Positions 49,484 to 60,164 are shown, counted from the first letter of the stretch. The stretch: DNA of 64,000 nt from Vibrio sp. J1-1 (GCF_021728395.1 NZ_JAKKCM010000013.1:1-64000); one strand, 5' to 3'. Numbers and translations: made by a program. The notes: a model not told the origin generated them from the sequence alone.

Positions 49484-49867
49484 TTACACCACGATGAGAA
49501 CAATCAGTGAGATGAACGCGACGGCTGCCCACTGAGTCAATACGATGATCTTCTTATCTACAGGTTTTCCTTTCAGGCGAATTGGCATTACCTGTGGCAT
49601 CATGCTGAAGAAGGTTTGTGCGTGGAATAGGCTCCCAAGTAGAGCAACGATGTTGATTGCCACTACGATTGGGTTTGCCATAAATTCTAACCAACCTTGC
49701 CAAGCTTCAGGGCCTTTAACCAACGAGCCCAGACCGAAAGTCAGGAAGATAGTAAATAGAACCAGCGGCAGAACGGTCGCTTCTCGAACCATGTAGAAGC
49801 GGTAGAACGGATGATCTTTCCACCAAGTGCGTTTTACTTCACGAACGTAAGGTTTACGATTACTCAT
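49484..49867 (-). CDS. frdC: Fumarate reductase subunit C
   Basis: 127 residues, three membrane helices. It opens SNRKPYVREVKRTWWKDHPF and has RFYMVREATVLPLVLFTIFL, with the conserved glutamate on helix 1, and LFHAQTFFSMMPQVMPIR, as in E. coli FrdC. It starts 2 bases after frdB and ends 11 bases before frdD. Confidence 0.95.
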   Translation of the reverse strand: MSNRKPYVREVKRTWWKDHPFYRFYMVREATVLPLVLFTIFLTFGLGSLVKGPEAWQGWLEFMANPIVVAINIVALLGSLFHAQTFFSMMPQVMPIRLKGKPVDKKIIVLTQWAAVAFISLIVLIVV

Positions 49868-49869
49868 CC

Positions 49870-50628
49870 TTATGCCTCCTCTTTTACTGGTTTGCCATCA
49901 GGCTTCAGCATCGCAATCACGAAGTCCATTGAAGACTCAACTTTACCTTGGTTAACCGCTGCTGCTGGGTCTACGCTCTTCGGACAAACTTCAGAACAGT
50001 AACCGACGAAAGTACAACCCCAAGCGCCGTTGTCGCCGTTAATCAGCTTCATACGTTCTGCTTTACCGTTGTCACGGCTGTCTAGGTTGTAGCGGTGTGC
50101 CAGTGTTAGCGCCGCAGGGCCAATAAACTCAGGGTTTAAACCGAATTGCGGACACGCTGCGTAACAAAGACCGCAGTTGATACAACCAGCAAACTGCTTG
50201 TACTTCGCCATTTGCTCAGGGGTTTGTAGGTTAGTGCCGTCTTCTGGTTTGCGGTCGTTACCGATGATGTAAGGTTTGATGGCTTCAAGACGCTCGATAA
50301 ACGGCGTCATATCAACGATCAAGTCTTTTTCGATCGGGAAGTTCGCTAATGGTTCTATTTTCAGACCATTTGGGTAGTCACGTAAGAAGCTCTTACACGC
50401 GAGCTTAGGCACGCCATTGACCATGATGCCGCACGAGCCACAGATCGCCATACGACAAGACCAGCGGTAAGACAGGTCTTTATCTAGGTTATCTTTGATG
50501 TAACCAATCGCGTCAAGCACAGACATGGTTTCATCGAATGGCACTTCGAAGGCTTGTAAGTGCGGTTCTGCGTCTTTTTCTGGGTCATAACGCAGAATGT
50601 CTACTTTCTGGATGCGGTTTGCTGACAT
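49870..50628 (-). CDS. frdB: Fumarate reductase iron-sulfur subunit
   Basis: 252 residues. The [2Fe-2S] cysteines are in [16 protein letters not shown] plus KLACKS. The [4Fe-4S] and [3Fe-4S] cysteines are in [13 protein letters not shown] and [13 protein letters not shown]. It carries electrons from menaquinol at FrdCD to FAD in FrdA. Its ATG overlaps the frdA stop codon (TAATG). Confidence 0.97.
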   Translation of the reverse strand: MSANRIQKVDILRYDPEKDAEPHLQAFEVPFDETMSVLDAIGYIKDNLDKDLSYRWSCRMAICGSCGIMVNGVPKLACKSFLRDYPNGLKIEPLANFPIEKDLIVDMTPFIERLEAIKPYIIGNDRKPEDGTNLQTPEQMAKYKQFAGCINCGLCYAACPQFGLNPEFIGPAALTLAHRYNLDSRDNGKAERMKLINGDNGAWGCTFVGYCSEVCPKSVDPAAAVNQGKVESSMDFVIAMLKPDGKPVKEEA

Positions 50629-52433
50629 TATGCTTGCTCCTCTGCGTTCTTCGCTGCTTCTTCTGCTGCGGCTTTTTCTGCAGCTTCACCGTATAGACGC
50701 GCTTTAGGCTGAGACTTAGTAATCGTTACATTGCTGTAGTCGATGCTAGGCGCTGAGTCTGGCTGATAGAAAGCAAGTGAGTGTTTCAGGAAGTTCACGT
50801 CGTCACGCTCTGTGCAGCCGTCGTCTAGACGTTGGTGCGCACCGCGAGATTCTTTACGTAGGATCGCAGAGTGGACCATCGCTTCCGCCACTTCTAGGCC
50901 GTAACCGACTTCGATTGCGTATAGAAGGTCAGTGTTGAACACTTTGCCTTTATCTTTGATGCTAATGCGTTTGTAACGTTGTTTAAGCTCAGTGATCTTA
51001 TCGATGGTTGCTTGCATCAGATCTTCTTGGCGGTAGATACCACAGCCCGCTTCCATGGTGTGACCCATTTCAGTACGGATGTCGGCCCAGTTCTCATCGC
51101 CTTCTTGGTTCATTAGCGCTTTAATGCGTTCTTCTACCGCTGTCACTTGAACTTCGATAGCCGTTTCGTTCCAGCCTTTGAATTCCGCTGCACGCTGAAC
51201 CGCTTGTTCACCTGCAACGCGACCAAACACAACGAACTCTGCTAGTGAGTTAGAACCAAGACGGTTTGCACCGTGCAGACCAACAGAAGCACATTCACCA
51301 ACCGCGAACAGACCTTTAATGCGAGTTTCACATTGTTGGTCGGTTTCGATGCCACCCATGGTGTAGTGAACCGTAGGACGGATTGGAATTGGCTCTTTCG
51401 CTGGGTCAACGTTGACGTACGCTTTTGCCAGTTCACATATGAACGGTAGACGTTCTTGGAGGTATTCTTCACCCAAGTGGCGAAGGTCAAGGTGTACCAC
51501 ATCACCAAGAGGGTGCTTGATGGTGTTGCCTTTCTGCTGTTCGTGCCAGAAAGCTTGAGAAACTTTGTCACGTGGACCCAGTTCCATGTATTTGTTCTTT
51601 GGCTGACCCACTGGAGTTTCAGGACCCATGCCGTAATCTTGTAGGTAACGGTAGCCGTTCTTGTTGACGATGATACCGCCTTCACCACGACAACCTTCCG
51701 TCATCAGGATACCCGTGCCTGGTAGACCAGTTGGGTGGTATTGAACAAATTCCATATCACGTAGTGGTACACCGTGACGGTAGGCCATCGCCATGCCATC
51801 GCCTGTTACGATACCGCCGTTGGTGTTGCAGTGGTAGACACGTCCCGCGCCACCCGTTGCCAGTACCACGGACTTCGCTTTGATGGTAACCAGCTCACCT
51901 TCAGACATGTGGATTGCAATCAGACCTTGTACTTCACCATCATCAACAAGCAGATCCAATACAAAGTACTCATCAAAACGTTTGATGTTGCTGTACTTCA
52001 TTGACGTTTGGAATAAGGTGTGAAGCATATGGAAGCCGGTTTTATCCGCTGCAAACCAAGTTCGTTCAACCTTCATACCGCCAAAGCGGCGAACGTTAAC
52101 TTCCCCGTTTTCTTTACGGCTCCAAGGGCAGCCCCATTGCTCCATTTGGATCATTTCGCGGGTTGCGTTTTCTACAAAATATTCAACAACGTCCTGTTCA
52201 CATAGCCAGTCGCCACCGCCAACGGTATCGTTGAAGTGGTTGTCTAAGCTATCTTCATCCTTGATAACTGCCGCCGAGCCACCCTCCGCTGCGACCGTGT
52301 GTGAGCGCATTGGGTAAACTTTAGAAATCAGTGCAACTTCTAAATCCGGGTTTGCCTCTGCCGCTGCAATAGCTGTACGAAGACCAGCGCCGCCAGCGCC
52401 GATGACTGCGATATCTGTGGTGATAGTTTGCAC
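50628..52433 (-). CDS. frdA: Fumarate reductase flavoprotein subunit
   Basis: 601 residues from a GTG at 52433 ([20 protein letters not shown]), with GGAGG 6 bases upstream. An in-frame start at 52511 would add a Ser/His-rich leader unlike the family. FAD is attached to the His in [14 protein letters not shown]. Catalytic residues lie in [20 protein letters not shown] and [20 protein letters not shown]. It reduces fumarate to succinate as the terminal step of anaerobic respiration. It heads frdABCD, divergent from epmA as in E. coli. Confidence 0.98.
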   Translation of the reverse strand: MQTITTDIAVIGAGGAGLRTAIAAAEANPDLEVALISKVYPMRSHTVAAEGGSAAVIKDEDSLDNHFNDTVGGGDWLCEQDVVEYFVENATREMIQMEQWGCPWSRKENGEVNVRRFGGMKVERTWFAADKTGFHMLHTLFQTSMKYSNIKRFDEYFVLDLLVDDGEVQGLIAIHMSEGELVTIKAKSVVLATGGAGRVYHCNTNGGIVTGDGMAMAYRHGVPLRDMEFVQYHPTGLPGTGILMTEGCRGEGGIIVNKNGYRYLQDYGMGPETPVGQPKNKYMELGPRDKVSQAFWHEQQKGNTIKHPLGDVVHLDLRHLGEEYLQERLPFICELAKAYVNVDPAKEPIPIRPTVHYTMGGIETDQQCETRIKGLFAVGECASVGLHGANRLGSNSLAEFVVFGRVAGEQAVQRAAEFKGWNETAIEVQVTAVEERIKALMNQEGDENWADIRTEMGHTMEAGCGIYRQEDLMQATIDKITELKQRYKRISIKDKGKVFNTDLLYAIEVGYGLEVAEAMVHSAILRKESRGAHQRLDDGCTERDDVNFLKHSLAFYQPDSAPSIDYSNVTITKSQPKARLYGEAAEKAAAEEAAKNAEEQA

Positions 52434-52613
52434 AGTTATCCTCCAGTGAGTGATTGCGGAAATCCGCTTGTTATTGTGATTGTGAGGGGAGCTCGAAGAG
52501 GAGCTCCCCAAAAGTAGTAGAAATTCAGTGTAGTGGAGCTATAGGAGATAAATATTGATGTATTTAGGTTTTTTCTTTGGTAATGCACTTAAGAGCATAG
52601 AAATTACAGGTTA

Positions 52614-52629
52614 TGTGATTACAATCACG
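52614..52629. promoter_or_regulatory. CRP/FNR-type palindrome upstream of frdA
   Basis: TGTGATTACAATCACG fits TGTGA-N6-TCACA at 9 of 10 core bases. It lies 180 bases before frdA and 224 before epmA, in the 420-base divergent region 52434-52853. FNR sites have the related form TTGAT-N4-ATCAA, but the G/C at the discriminating positions here favours CRP. No other structure was seen in this gap. Confidence 0.55.
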
Positions 52630-52853
52630 GCGAGAATATTTGTAATCTCTACCTCAATTTATTGACTGTTAACGGAGTGTTGATTGTTGTTGGTGGTGTT
52701 GATAAGAGGTGTTGTAGTGAATGTTGCCTTTGCTTTGTAGTACGAAAAATGCCGGCTTCAAGTTCCGTTATTACAATGTAAAAATCGTTTCTCGTCGAAA
52801 AGAAAAAAGCATGTAGAATGTCCGCTTTAGCCGCTAGCTGTGAGAAAATTGTT

Positions 52854-53825
52854 ATGCAAACCAACTGGCAACCGACTGCTTCCATTGAACAACTTCGTCA
52901 ACGTGCGAAATTAATCGCCACTATTCGCCAATTCTTTGCCGAGCGACAGGTGATGGAAGTGGATACACCTGCTATGAGCCATGCAACGGTTACTGATATT
53001 CATTTGCATACCTTTCAAACCGAGTTTGTCGGTCCTGGTTATGCAGATGGCAGCAAGCTGTTCTTCATGACTAGCCCTGAGTTCCACATGAAACGTCTGT
53101 TGGCGGCGGGCAGTAGCTGTATTTACCAGATCAACAAAGCGTTTCGCAACGAAGAAAATGGTCGTCATCACAATCCAGAATTTACCATGTTGGAATGGTA
53201 TCGAGTCGGCTTTAATCATCATCAGTTAATGGATGAGATGGATGACTTGCTACAACAAGTGCTGAATTGTGGCGTGGCTCACCGCATGACCTATCAGCAG
53301 GCGTTTCTTGATGTTCTTGGCGTGTGCCCACTTGAAGGCTCGATGTCAGAGCTTAAAGTCGTCGCTGGAAAGCTAGGCCTTAGCGATATTGCTGAGCCGG
53401 AAGATGACCGCGATACGTTACTGCAGCTACTGTTTAGTCTTGGTGTTGAAAGCAAGATTGGTCAGGATGCACCTGCGTTTGTTTATGACTTTCCTGCATC
53501 GCAAGCAGCATTGGCGAAAATAAACCCTCAAGATAGTCGTGTTGCCGATCGCTTTGAGGTGTATTTTAAAGGGATTGAACTCGCGAATGGTTTCCACGAG
53601 TTAGACAACCCTAAAGAGCAACTTGCACGTTTTGAGCAAGACAATGTGAAACGGTTGGAGATGGGCTTAAAGCCTCAGCCGATTGATTATCATCTTATCG
53701 CCGCACTTGAAGCAGGATTACCAGATTGCGCAGGCGTAGCGTTAGGCGTTGATCGACTCATCATGTTGGCATTAGGCTGTGATCATATTGATCAGGTAAC
53801 AGCATTCCCGTTTCCTATTGCATAA
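52854..53825 (+). CDS. epmA: EF-P--(R)-beta-lysine ligase EpmA
   Basis: 323 residues from the ATG at 52854 ([19 protein letters not shown]). A start at 52818 is possible but adds an unconserved leader. It is a truncated lysyl-tRNA-synthetase paralogue lacking the anticodon domain. Class II motifs are [20 protein letters not shown] (motif 2), [16 protein letters not shown] and [14 protein letters not shown] (motif 3). It ligates beta-lysine to K34 of EF-P. VanZ- and TetR-type genes follow closely. Confidence 0.96.
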   Translation: MQTNWQPTASIEQLRQRAKLIATIRQFFAERQVMEVDTPAMSHATVTDIHLHTFQTEFVGPGYADGSKLFFMTSPEFHMKRLLAAGSSCIYQINKAFRNEENGRHHNPEFTMLEWYRVGFNHHQLMDEMDDLLQQVLNCGVAHRMTYQQAFLDVLGVCPLEGSMSELKVVAGKLGLSDIAEPEDDRDTLLQLLFSLGVESKIGQDAPAFVYDFPASQAALAKINPQDSRVADRFEVYFKGIELANGFHELDNPKEQLARFEQDNVKRLEMGLKPQPIDYHLIAALEAGLPDCAGVALGVDRLIMLALGCDHIDQVTAFPFPIA

Positions 53826-53834
53826 GGATATCCA

Positions 53835-54209
53835 ATGAACCGAATGGTCGGGTGTTTGATTATTTTCGGGTGCGCTGTTGTGATCGCGTATTTATCGCTA
53901 AGCTCAGGAGAGCTACAAAAGTGGGGGACTTTTACTTACCTCGACAAGCTACAACATTTAATGGCGTACACCAGTTTCTCTTTTGTAGCCTGTTGTTGTG
54001 TTCGTCTTTGGCGTCAACGTTGGACGGTGGCAGTGAGTATCCTATTGTTTAGCGCGGTAATTGAATGGCTGCAAGGTTATGTCGGTAGAGAACCCTCTTG
54101 GTTAGACCTTGTTGCGAATGGCACGGGGATTCTGACTGGTCTGCTATGTTACCGTATTTGGAGCCTCTATCGACCTAGGTTGGTGAAGTCGCTATACTCG
54201 ATTCGTTGA
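53835..54209 (+). CDS. VanZ-like membrane protein
   Basis: 124 residues with about four membrane segments. The VanZ family pattern is seen in YLDKLQHLMAYTSFSF and FSAVIEWLQGYVGREPSWLD followed by LVANGTGILTG. VanZ proteins are small inner-membrane proteins of uncertain function (named from teicoplanin resistance). It lies 9 bases after epmA and 21 before the TetR gene, so it is probably in one transcript with them. Confidence 0.88.
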   Translation: MNRMVGCLIIFGCAVVIAYLSLSSGELQKWGTFTYLDKLQHLMAYTSFSFVACCCVRLWRQRWTVAVSILLFSAVIEWLQGYVGREPSWLDLVANGTGILTGLLCYRIWSLYRPRLVKSLYSIR

Positions 54210-54230
54210 AGAGAAGGGAATACGATAATA

Positions 54231-54866
54231 ATGAAAACGCGCGACAAAATAGTCTACGCGGCACTGGAGTTGTTTAACCAACATGGTGAGCGCAATATCA
54301 CCACCAATCACATTGCCGATCACATCGAAATCAGTCCAGGTAATCTTTATTACCACTTTCGCAACAAGCAAGAAATCGTCCGCGAAATCTTTGCGCTCTA
54401 TTCAGCAGAACTTTTAGAAAGATTTACCCCTCTTAAAGGCTCTCAAGAGAGTCTGACTATGCTGAAGAGCTACCTAGATTCGACCTTTACGCTGATGTGG
54501 AAGTACCGTTTTTTCTACGCGAATTTACCCGAGATTTTGTCGCGTGATGAACAACTCCACGAGCAGTACATCGGAGTGCAGGACAAACTGCAAGCCAATC
54601 TGATTGCGATTATGCAGGAATTCGTTGCCCTCAAGTTGCTTGACGTTGATCAGAAGCAGTTAACATCGCTGGTATGCACGTTGCATTTAATTGCTTGCAG
54701 TTGGTTGTCTTATCAATCTGCGATGCTATCCAAATCCAACATTACTGAGCAAATGGTGCGACAAGGCATGCTCCAGATGATCAATGTTGTAAAACCAGTT
54801 GCAACTGAGCAAGGTCTAGAGCAGTTATTGCTGTTGGAAGATGGTGTTAGTGCCATGCAGGGCTAA
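54231..54866 (+). CDS. TetR/AcrR-family transcriptional regulator
   Basis: 211 residues. The N-terminal DNA-binding domain is canonical: RDKIVYAALELFNQHGERNI, then TTNHIADHIEISPGNLYYHF and RNKQEIVREIF. The C-terminal ligand/dimer domain is helical and not diagnostic. No ligand or target can be named. It forms a probable unit with epmA and vanZ, and a gap of 128 bases separates it from the DHH gene. Confidence 0.92.
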   Translation: MKTRDKIVYAALELFNQHGERNITTNHIADHIEISPGNLYYHFRNKQEIVREIFALYSAELLERFTPLKGSQESLTMLKSYLDSTFTLMWKYRFFYANLPEILSRDEQLHEQYIGVQDKLQANLIAIMQEFVALKLLDVDQKQLTSLVCTLHLIACSWLSYQSAMLSKSNITEQMVRQGMLQMINVVKPVATEQGLEQLLLLEDGVSAMQG

Positions 54867-54994
54867 TTGCGCATCATTTTAAGCTTAATTTCGAGTCGTA
54901 CCTTGAGTTGACTTGTGGCATGCGCCGCGCACAATAGGGGCAAACCTCAAGTTATTTCTAGGTAAAGTTATCTCGATAAAGGAATTATCTTTCA

Positions 54995-55951
54995 ATGAAT
55001 TACGATATTTTTAATGGTGATGCAGATGGCATCATCGCTCTGCTGCAACTGCGCTTAGCTGATCCTCTCGAAGCCAAATTGGTTACGGGTGTAAAACGCG
55101 ATATTAAACTGCTGGAGACCGTGGTTGCACAAGCGAGTGATGAACTGACCGTGTTAGATGTTTCGATGGAAAAGAACATGGTAGGTCTGGAGCATGCTTT
55201 GGCTCAGGGCGCTCATGTTTTTTACGCCGATCATCATCAAGCCGGCGAGATTCCACAGCATGACAACTTAGATGCGCACATCGATCTCGATGCCAATATG
55301 TGTACGGCTTTGATTGTCGATAAACTGTTGCAGGGGCGTTTCCATACCTGGGCGATAACGGCAGCTTATGGCGACAACCTTATTGCTAAAGCTGACGAAC
55401 TGGCTGACCTTGCTGGTTTGTCGGAGGAGCAGAAAGTGCAACTAAAAGAGTTGGGCACTCTGATCAATTACAACGGCTATGGTTCGAAGGTTGACGATTT
55501 GCATTTTCATCCGGCGGATTTGTATCAAGCGTTGCTTAAATATTCCTCGCCATTTGATGTAATTGCAGATACGTCTTCTCCATTCTACCAACTTCAAGCT
55601 GCTTATCAGCAAGATATGGATGCCGCACAGTCGATCCCTGCGACCCATGAAAGCGAAAAACTGAAGTTGTTTGAATTGCCAGATAATGCAGCATCACGCC
55701 GTATCAGTGGGGTTTATGGCAACTGGTTGGCGAACCAAAATCCAGATTCAGCTCATGCTGTTTTAACCGAAAACGTAGATGGTACTTATACAGTATCACT
55801 GCGCGCTCCATTGAATAATAAGCAGGGCGCAGTCGCGGTTTGTGGACAGTTCCCGACTGGAGGTGGTCGAGAGGCTGCTGCGGGAATCAATGCTTTGAGC
55901 AAAGACGATGTGAGCGCATTTATTGATGCGGTTGAAACGTATTATGCGTAA
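54995..55951 (+). CDS. DHH-family phosphoesterase
   Basis: 318 residues. Motif I is YDIFNGDADGIIALLQL (D-x-D-G), motif II ELTVLDVSMEKN, and motif III is FYADHHQAGEI, the DHH signature. The C-terminal DHHA1-like domain ends FPTGGGREAAAGIN. Such enzymes hydrolyse nanoRNAs, cyclic dinucleotides or short phosphoanhydrides. The exact substrate is unknown here. AAGGA precedes the ATG. Confidence 0.88.
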   Translation: MNYDIFNGDADGIIALLQLRLADPLEAKLVTGVKRDIKLLETVVAQASDELTVLDVSMEKNMVGLEHALAQGAHVFYADHHQAGEIPQHDNLDAHIDLDANMCTALIVDKLLQGRFHTWAITAAYGDNLIAKADELADLAGLSEEQKVQLKELGTLINYNGYGSKVDDLHFHPADLYQALLKYSSPFDVIADTSSPFYQLQAAYQQDMDAAQSIPATHESEKLKLFELPDNAASRRISGVYGNWLANQNPDSAHAVLTENVDGTYTVSLRAPLNNKQGAVAVCGQFPTGGGREAAAGINALSKDDVSAFIDAVETYYA

Positions 55952-55976
55952 CGAATTAGAGTAATTCTTTTGTGTG

Positions 55977-56001
55977 AAAAGGAGCCATAGGCTCCTTTTT
56001 C
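55977..56001 (+). terminator. Intrinsic terminator between convergent DHH and envC genes
   Basis: AAAAGGAGCC/GGCTCCTTTTT with a three-base loop, usable on both strands. Confidence 0.88.
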
Positions 56002-56021
56002 TTTTTAGGCTGGTTTTTTAC

Positions 56022-57152
56022 TCACAGGCGCTTTAACCAAGACTTTGGATTTTGTGCTTCACTGTTACGACGAATCTCAAAGTAAAGGGAAGCTCTGTCT
56101 TGGCCCCCGGTATCACCCGCAAGAGCAATGACTTCACCAGCAGTAACTCTATCGCCTTCTTTCTTTGTTAGTGCCTGATTGTATCCGTACAGGGTCATGT
56201 CTCCTTTACCGTGGTCAAGGAGTACCACCAATCCATAACCACGTAAGTACTCGGCAAATACGACAGTGCCGGGATAAACCGCTTTGACTTGCTGGCCATA
56301 GTTGGCTGATAGCACCATGCCTTTCCAATTAACCTGGCCAGTCTGACGAGTACCGAAGTTATGCAGAACACTGCCTTCTATCGGCCATGGCAGTTTACCG
56401 CGCTGCTTACCTAAACCATCCATCGGTACAGCATTGCGTTTAGCGGCTTTAGCGATTTCTGCTTTAAGGCGAGTTTCATTACGCTGCAACTCTGCCAGAT
56501 AGCGTTTATCGTTTTTTATACTGCCCTGAATTTTGCTCAGTGTTTGTTTACGTTTTGATTGTGTACTTGCCAGCGCCGTACGCTTCTCGGATTGCTGTTT
56601 TAGCAGGGTTTCAATCTGCTCTTTTTCCAGCTCAAGTTGGTTCTTATTATGTTCCAGCTTTTGAGTGGTTTGGGTAATAGCGTCAATTATTTCGGAGCGC
56701 GCTTTTGCCAAGTGCTGAAAGTACTGGCTGATACGATCTTCTTCGACGCCCTGATTGAGCAAGTGTCCATTGGCTTTAGCACGCTCTGTCACGTAATAGG
56801 TTTGCAGAAGCTGTTTTAGCTCTTCTTCTTGAGCTTGTCGCTGACCCTCTTGTAAGGCGATCTTTTCTTCTAAGTTATTGATATTTTTATCGGCTTGAGT
56901 GAGGTCTGCTTTCGTTTGTTTGATCTCTCGTTCTAAGGCTGAGATCCCTAGTTCTTGGTCTTTCAGAGATTTTTGCAGTTCATTCAGCTGCTTTTCTTGA
57001 GAGGTGAGGGCTTTCTTCTGACGATTGATTTCGCTGGAAACCCCTTTCAATTCTTGCTGACTAACAGCCGAAGAGGTGAGGGGGAACGTGGCAGATAAAG
57101 CACAAGTTAATAAAATAGCCGAGCGGAGCACTGGATGACTTTGTTTTCGCAC
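56022..57152 (-). CDS. envC: Murein hydrolase activator EnvC
   Basis: 376 residues from the GTG at 57152. A GTG at 57170 is also in frame, and no ATG fits. The signal peptide ends SSA/V. A long periplasmic coiled coil (about 35-240, for example QKKALTSQEKQLNELQKSL) leads to a C-terminal LytM domain. The peptidase residues are degenerate: LYGYNQ stands where active M23 enzymes have a histidine, and LYFEIR replaces the H-x-H motif. This is expected, because EnvC does not cut murein but activates amidases at the septum with FtsEX. It is the only clear septal-peptidoglycan gene in the window besides the SPOR proteins. Confidence 0.9.
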   Translation of the reverse strand: MRKQSHPVLRSAILLTCALSATFPLTSSAVSQQELKGVSSEINRQKKALTSQEKQLNELQKSLKDQELGISALEREIKQTKADLTQADKNINNLEEKIALQEGQRQAQEEELKQLLQTYYVTERAKANGHLLNQGVEEDRISQYFQHLAKARSEIIDAITQTTQKLEHNKNQLELEKEQIETLLKQQSEKRTALASTQSKRKQTLSKIQGSIKNDKRYLAELQRNETRLKAEIAKAAKRNAVPMDGLGKQRGKLPWPIEGSVLHNFGTRQTGQVNWKGMVLSANYGQQVKAVYPGTVVFAEYLRGYGLVVLLDHGKGDMTLYGYNQALTKKEGDRVTAGEVIALAGDTGGQDRASLYFEIRRNSEAQNPKSWLKRL

Positions 57153-57341
57153 TTGAGAGTTACCTACCACATTGTTGTTATCTAAGAGTGAGTAATTAAA
57201 TAACCTATGCTCGGGATAAGAAAGTCAAAATAACCCAAACTTTCAAATATTTAGTCCAATTTATGAGTCAGCACGGTGATTTTAACGCAGTGAGACGCTA
57301 AGAGCGCTACGCTGACTGGCTTACATTATCCCGAGTTGAGG

Positions 57342-58163
57342 TTATATGCCATCTCCATGGATAAAGCTTTGAGATTTGCCATTAAAGCCTTGATCCATAT
57401 CGAGCGATGGCTTATCCGTTTTTGGACGGCCAACTATTTTTGCTGGTACCCCTGCAACGGTAGTGTGTGGTGGTACTGGTTGTAATACCACGGAGCAAGA
57501 GCCAATTTTGGCACCTTCACCGACTTCGATATTACCGAGAATTTTAGCACCAGCACCGATCATCACGCCTTCACGGATTTTCGGGTGACGATCACCACAC
57601 TCTTTACCCGTACCACCTAAAGTCACATCCTGTAGGATAGATACGTCATCTTCCACAACGGCGGTTTCACCAATTACGATACCAGTAGCGTGGTCGAGCA
57701 TGATTCCACAGCCAATACGCGCAGCTGGGTGAATATCTACCTGACACGCGACAGAAATCTGATTTTGTAGGTAGGTCGCTAGTGCATGACGGCCCTGTGA
57801 CCACAACCAGTTTGCTACTCGGTATCCTTGCAGAGCGTGGTAGCCTTTTAAATACAGTAAGGGCATAGAGTACATAGAAACCGCAGGATCACGATTCACT
57901 GTGGCACAAATATCGCAGGCCGCACAGTCGGTAATGTTTGGATCGGAGATAAAAGCTTCTTCAATCACTTCCCTCACTGCCATGGCTGGCATCGATGCTG
58001 TGTCTAATTTATTGGCCAAAATGTAGCTCAGGGCTGCGCCGAGACTTTCATGCTTGATGATTGTCGCGTGGTAAAAGCTGGCCAGCATTGGCTCCTGCTC
58101 TGACATTTCGCGGGCTTCTGAAACTATTTTGTTCCAGACTTTTTGTTTTTCACAGTGTTTCAT
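57342..58163 (-). CDS. cysE: Serine O-acetyltransferase
   Basis: 273 residues from the ATG at 58163, the E. coli length. It acetylates serine, the first committed step of cysteine synthesis. The N-terminal helical domain has EPMLASFYHATIIKHESLG. The left-handed beta-helix of hexapeptide repeats covers IHPAARIGCGIMLDHATGIV with the catalytic His-Asp, GETAVVEDDVSILQDVTLGG and DRHPKIREGVMIGAGAKILG. The tail DMDQGFNGKSQSFIHGDGI supplies the cysteine-feedback region. It lies 72 bases downstream of gpsA. Confidence 0.97.
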   Translation of the reverse strand: MKHCEKQKVWNKIVSEAREMSEQEPMLASFYHATIIKHESLGAALSYILANKLDTASMPAMAVREVIEEAFISDPNITDCAACDICATVNRDPAVSMYSMPLLYLKGYHALQGYRVANWLWSQGRHALATYLQNQISVACQVDIHPAARIGCGIMLDHATGIVIGETAVVEDDVSILQDVTLGGTGKECGDRHPKIREGVMIGAGAKILGNIEVGEGAKIGSCSVVLQPVPPHTTVAGVPAKIVGRPKTDKPSLDMDQGFNGKSQSFIHGDGI

Positions 58164-58235
58164 TCTCAATATCCTGAGTGGCTCTTCTTCCGTGACCCGA
58201 CAACCTCTATTATTCTCAGATAAGGTGTGAGGGTG

Positions 58236-59273
58236 TTATTTGCCTTCAGACTTTTTGTCACGAGCGAGTAAATCTTGCGCTGCGAGGCGCGCGTCTTTCC
58301 CTTGATACAATACTTGATAAATTTGGTCAACAATTGGCATCTCAACACCCATACGCTGAGAGAGCATCCACACCTCTTTGGTGTTGCGATAACCTTCCAC
58401 AACCTGACCAATTTCTTCCTGTGCGGTATCGACGTCTTTGCCTTGACCTAACGCCAAACCAAAACGACGGTTACGTGATTGGTTATCGGTACAGGTGAGG
58501 ACAAGATCACCCAAACCAGCCATACCCATAAAGGTTTCTGGTTTCGCACCCAGAGCCGCACCTAAACGACACATTTCTGCTAAACCTCGTGTGATGAGTG
58601 CAGTACGCGCGTTTGCGCCAAATCCGATACCGTCTGACATGCCAGCGCCGATTGCAATGACGTTCTTCACTGCGCCACCAAGCTGCATACCAATGAAATC
58701 ACTGTTGGCGTATACGCGGAACGTTTTACTACAGTGGATCTTCTCTTGCAGATCTGCAACAAACTCTGCGTCTGGTGAGGCAACGGAAATCGCAGTTGGC
58801 AGCCCCATAGCAAGCTCTTTTGCGAAAGTTGGGCCTGACAATACTGCCAGCGAGTAGTTTTCCCCGATGATGTCAAAGGCAACATCTTTGAGTAGGCGGC
58901 CAGTTTCTGGCTCAAGACCTTTGGTCGCCCAGCAGATACGAGTGTCTTTACGCAAGAAAGGTTTGCAGCTTTTCAGAACGATACCAAATACATGGCTCGG
59001 AACGACAACCAACAAGTCGCGGCTTGCCTGAACGGCCTTTTCCAAATCCGATTCAATAATCAAGCTTTCTGGAAAATCGATGCCAGGTAAGAATTCGTGG
59101 TTAGCACGATCTGCTTCAAGACGTGCCATGTGCTTTGGCTCGTGCCCCCAAAGGATGACGTTTGCACCATTGCGAGCAAGAGAAATTGCCAGCGAGGTAC
59201 CGTACGAACCTGCGCCAATCACCGTCATTGCGATGTCTTTTCCGTAAGCATTGTTGGTATTAGCTTGTGTCAT
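58236..59273 (-). CDS. gpsA: Glycerol-3-phosphate dehydrogenase (NAD(P)+)
   Basis: 345 residues. It reduces dihydroxyacetone phosphate to glycerol 3-phosphate for phospholipid synthesis. Motifs are the dinucleotide-binding loop [54 protein letters not shown], the catalytic lysine in [20 protein letters not shown] and [20 protein letters not shown]. Order secB-gpsA-cysE is as in enterobacteria. Confidence 0.97.
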   Translation of the reverse strand: MTQANTNNAYGKDIAMTVIGAGSYGTSLAISLARNGANVILWGHEPKHMARLEADRANHEFLPGIDFPESLIIESDLEKAVQASRDLLVVVPSHVFGIVLKSCKPFLRKDTRICWATKGLEPETGRLLKDVAFDIIGENYSLAVLSGPTFAKELAMGLPTAISVASPDAEFVADLQEKIHCSKTFRVYANSDFIGMQLGGAVKNVIAIGAGMSDGIGFGANARTALITRGLAEMCRLGAALGAKPETFMGMAGLGDLVLTCTDNQSRNRRFGLALGQGKDVDTAQEEIGQVVEGYRNTKEVWMLSQRMGVEMPIVDQIYQVLYQGKDARLAAQDLLARDKKSEGK

Positions 59274-59385
59274 GCTACCGCCTAATCGTTATTCTACTAG
59301 TCGAATCTAGTTCATTATTGCCAGATTTTACGCTCTATAGAGGCTAGGAACTAGGGTTTGTTAACCTTAGTAACTTATCAGAAAT

Positions 59386-59432
59386 AAAAAATGCACATTG
59401 CATCACTTGATGGACGCTTTGTGCATTTTCTT
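59386..59432 (-). terminator. Intrinsic terminator of secB
   Basis: Minus strand: AAAATGCACA/TGTGCATTTT, with a smaller internal hairpin CATC/GATG in the loop, followed by TTTATTTC. It uncouples gpsA from secB. Confidence 0.82.
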
Positions 59433-59487
59433 AGGTATGTGACGTATTCGATTGTATTAACCAGAGACGTCACTTACAAAACGTGAA

Positions 59488-59958
59488 TTACGCTTCAGCT
59501 TCGCTTTCACCTTGTTGAGCTTGTTGCTGCAGGTAGTTCATGAACAGCGCGTCAAAGTTAACTGGCGCTAGGTTCAGTTGAGGGAACGTACCTTTAACTA
59601 CTAGGCTTGAGATTGTTTCGCGAGCGTATGGGAATAGGATATTAGGGCAGAATGCACCTAGGCAATGTGCTAGTTGACCAGCTTCCATTTGCTCAGCCGT
59701 GAAGATACCACCTTGCTGAACTTCACATAGGAACGCTGTTTCTTCTTCGTTCTTAACAGTCACTGTTAGACGTAGAACGACTTCGTAAACGCCTTCACCA
59801 AGCTCTCGGCTTTGAGTGTCTAGGTCTAGTTTAACGTCTGGGTTCCACTCTTTCTGGAAGATTACTGGAGAGTTAGGCGCTTCGAAAGAAACGTCTTTTA
59901 GGAAGATGCGTTGAATTGCGAAGTTTTGTTGTGCGTCTTGTGGTGTAGCTTCTGCCAT
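59488..59958 (-). CDS. secB: Protein-export chaperone SecB
   Basis: 156 residues from the ATG at 59958 with AAGGA upstream. An in-frame start at 59979 is rejected. SecB keeps preproteins unfolded and hands them to SecA. Motifs are [29 protein letters not shown] and [20 protein letters not shown]. An acidic C-terminus (GESEAEA) is typical. Confidence 0.97.
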   Translation of the reverse strand: MAEATPQDAQQNFAIQRIFLKDVSFEAPNSPVIFQKEWNPDVKLDLDTQSRELGEGVYEVVLRLTVTVKNEEETAFLCEVQQGGIFTAEQMEAGQLAHCLGAFCPNILFPYARETISSLVVKGTFPQLNLAPVNFDALFMNYLQQQAQQGESEAEA

Positions 59959-60164
59959 TTTTAAATCCTTAATAAACATTTGTTGGGTTTAGAACGCCTA
60001 AACCCAGAAAACTGGTTTGTCCTGAGACTAACTGAGCAAGTTTACGTTGACTAGATGAAGCGTGTATTACGTGCAAAGCGTCACAACTTGAGACTTCAAC
60101 TGCTTTCTATTTGCTCAGTTTATTATCCACTAGGCTCTCAATCGCGATGAATGCGACCTTTGTA

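Noticed and set aside
52649-52885. 78-codon minus-strand frame in the frdA/epmA gap
   Set aside because: It overlaps the epmA start and shows no domain or ribosome-binding site. It is better explained as promoter DNA.
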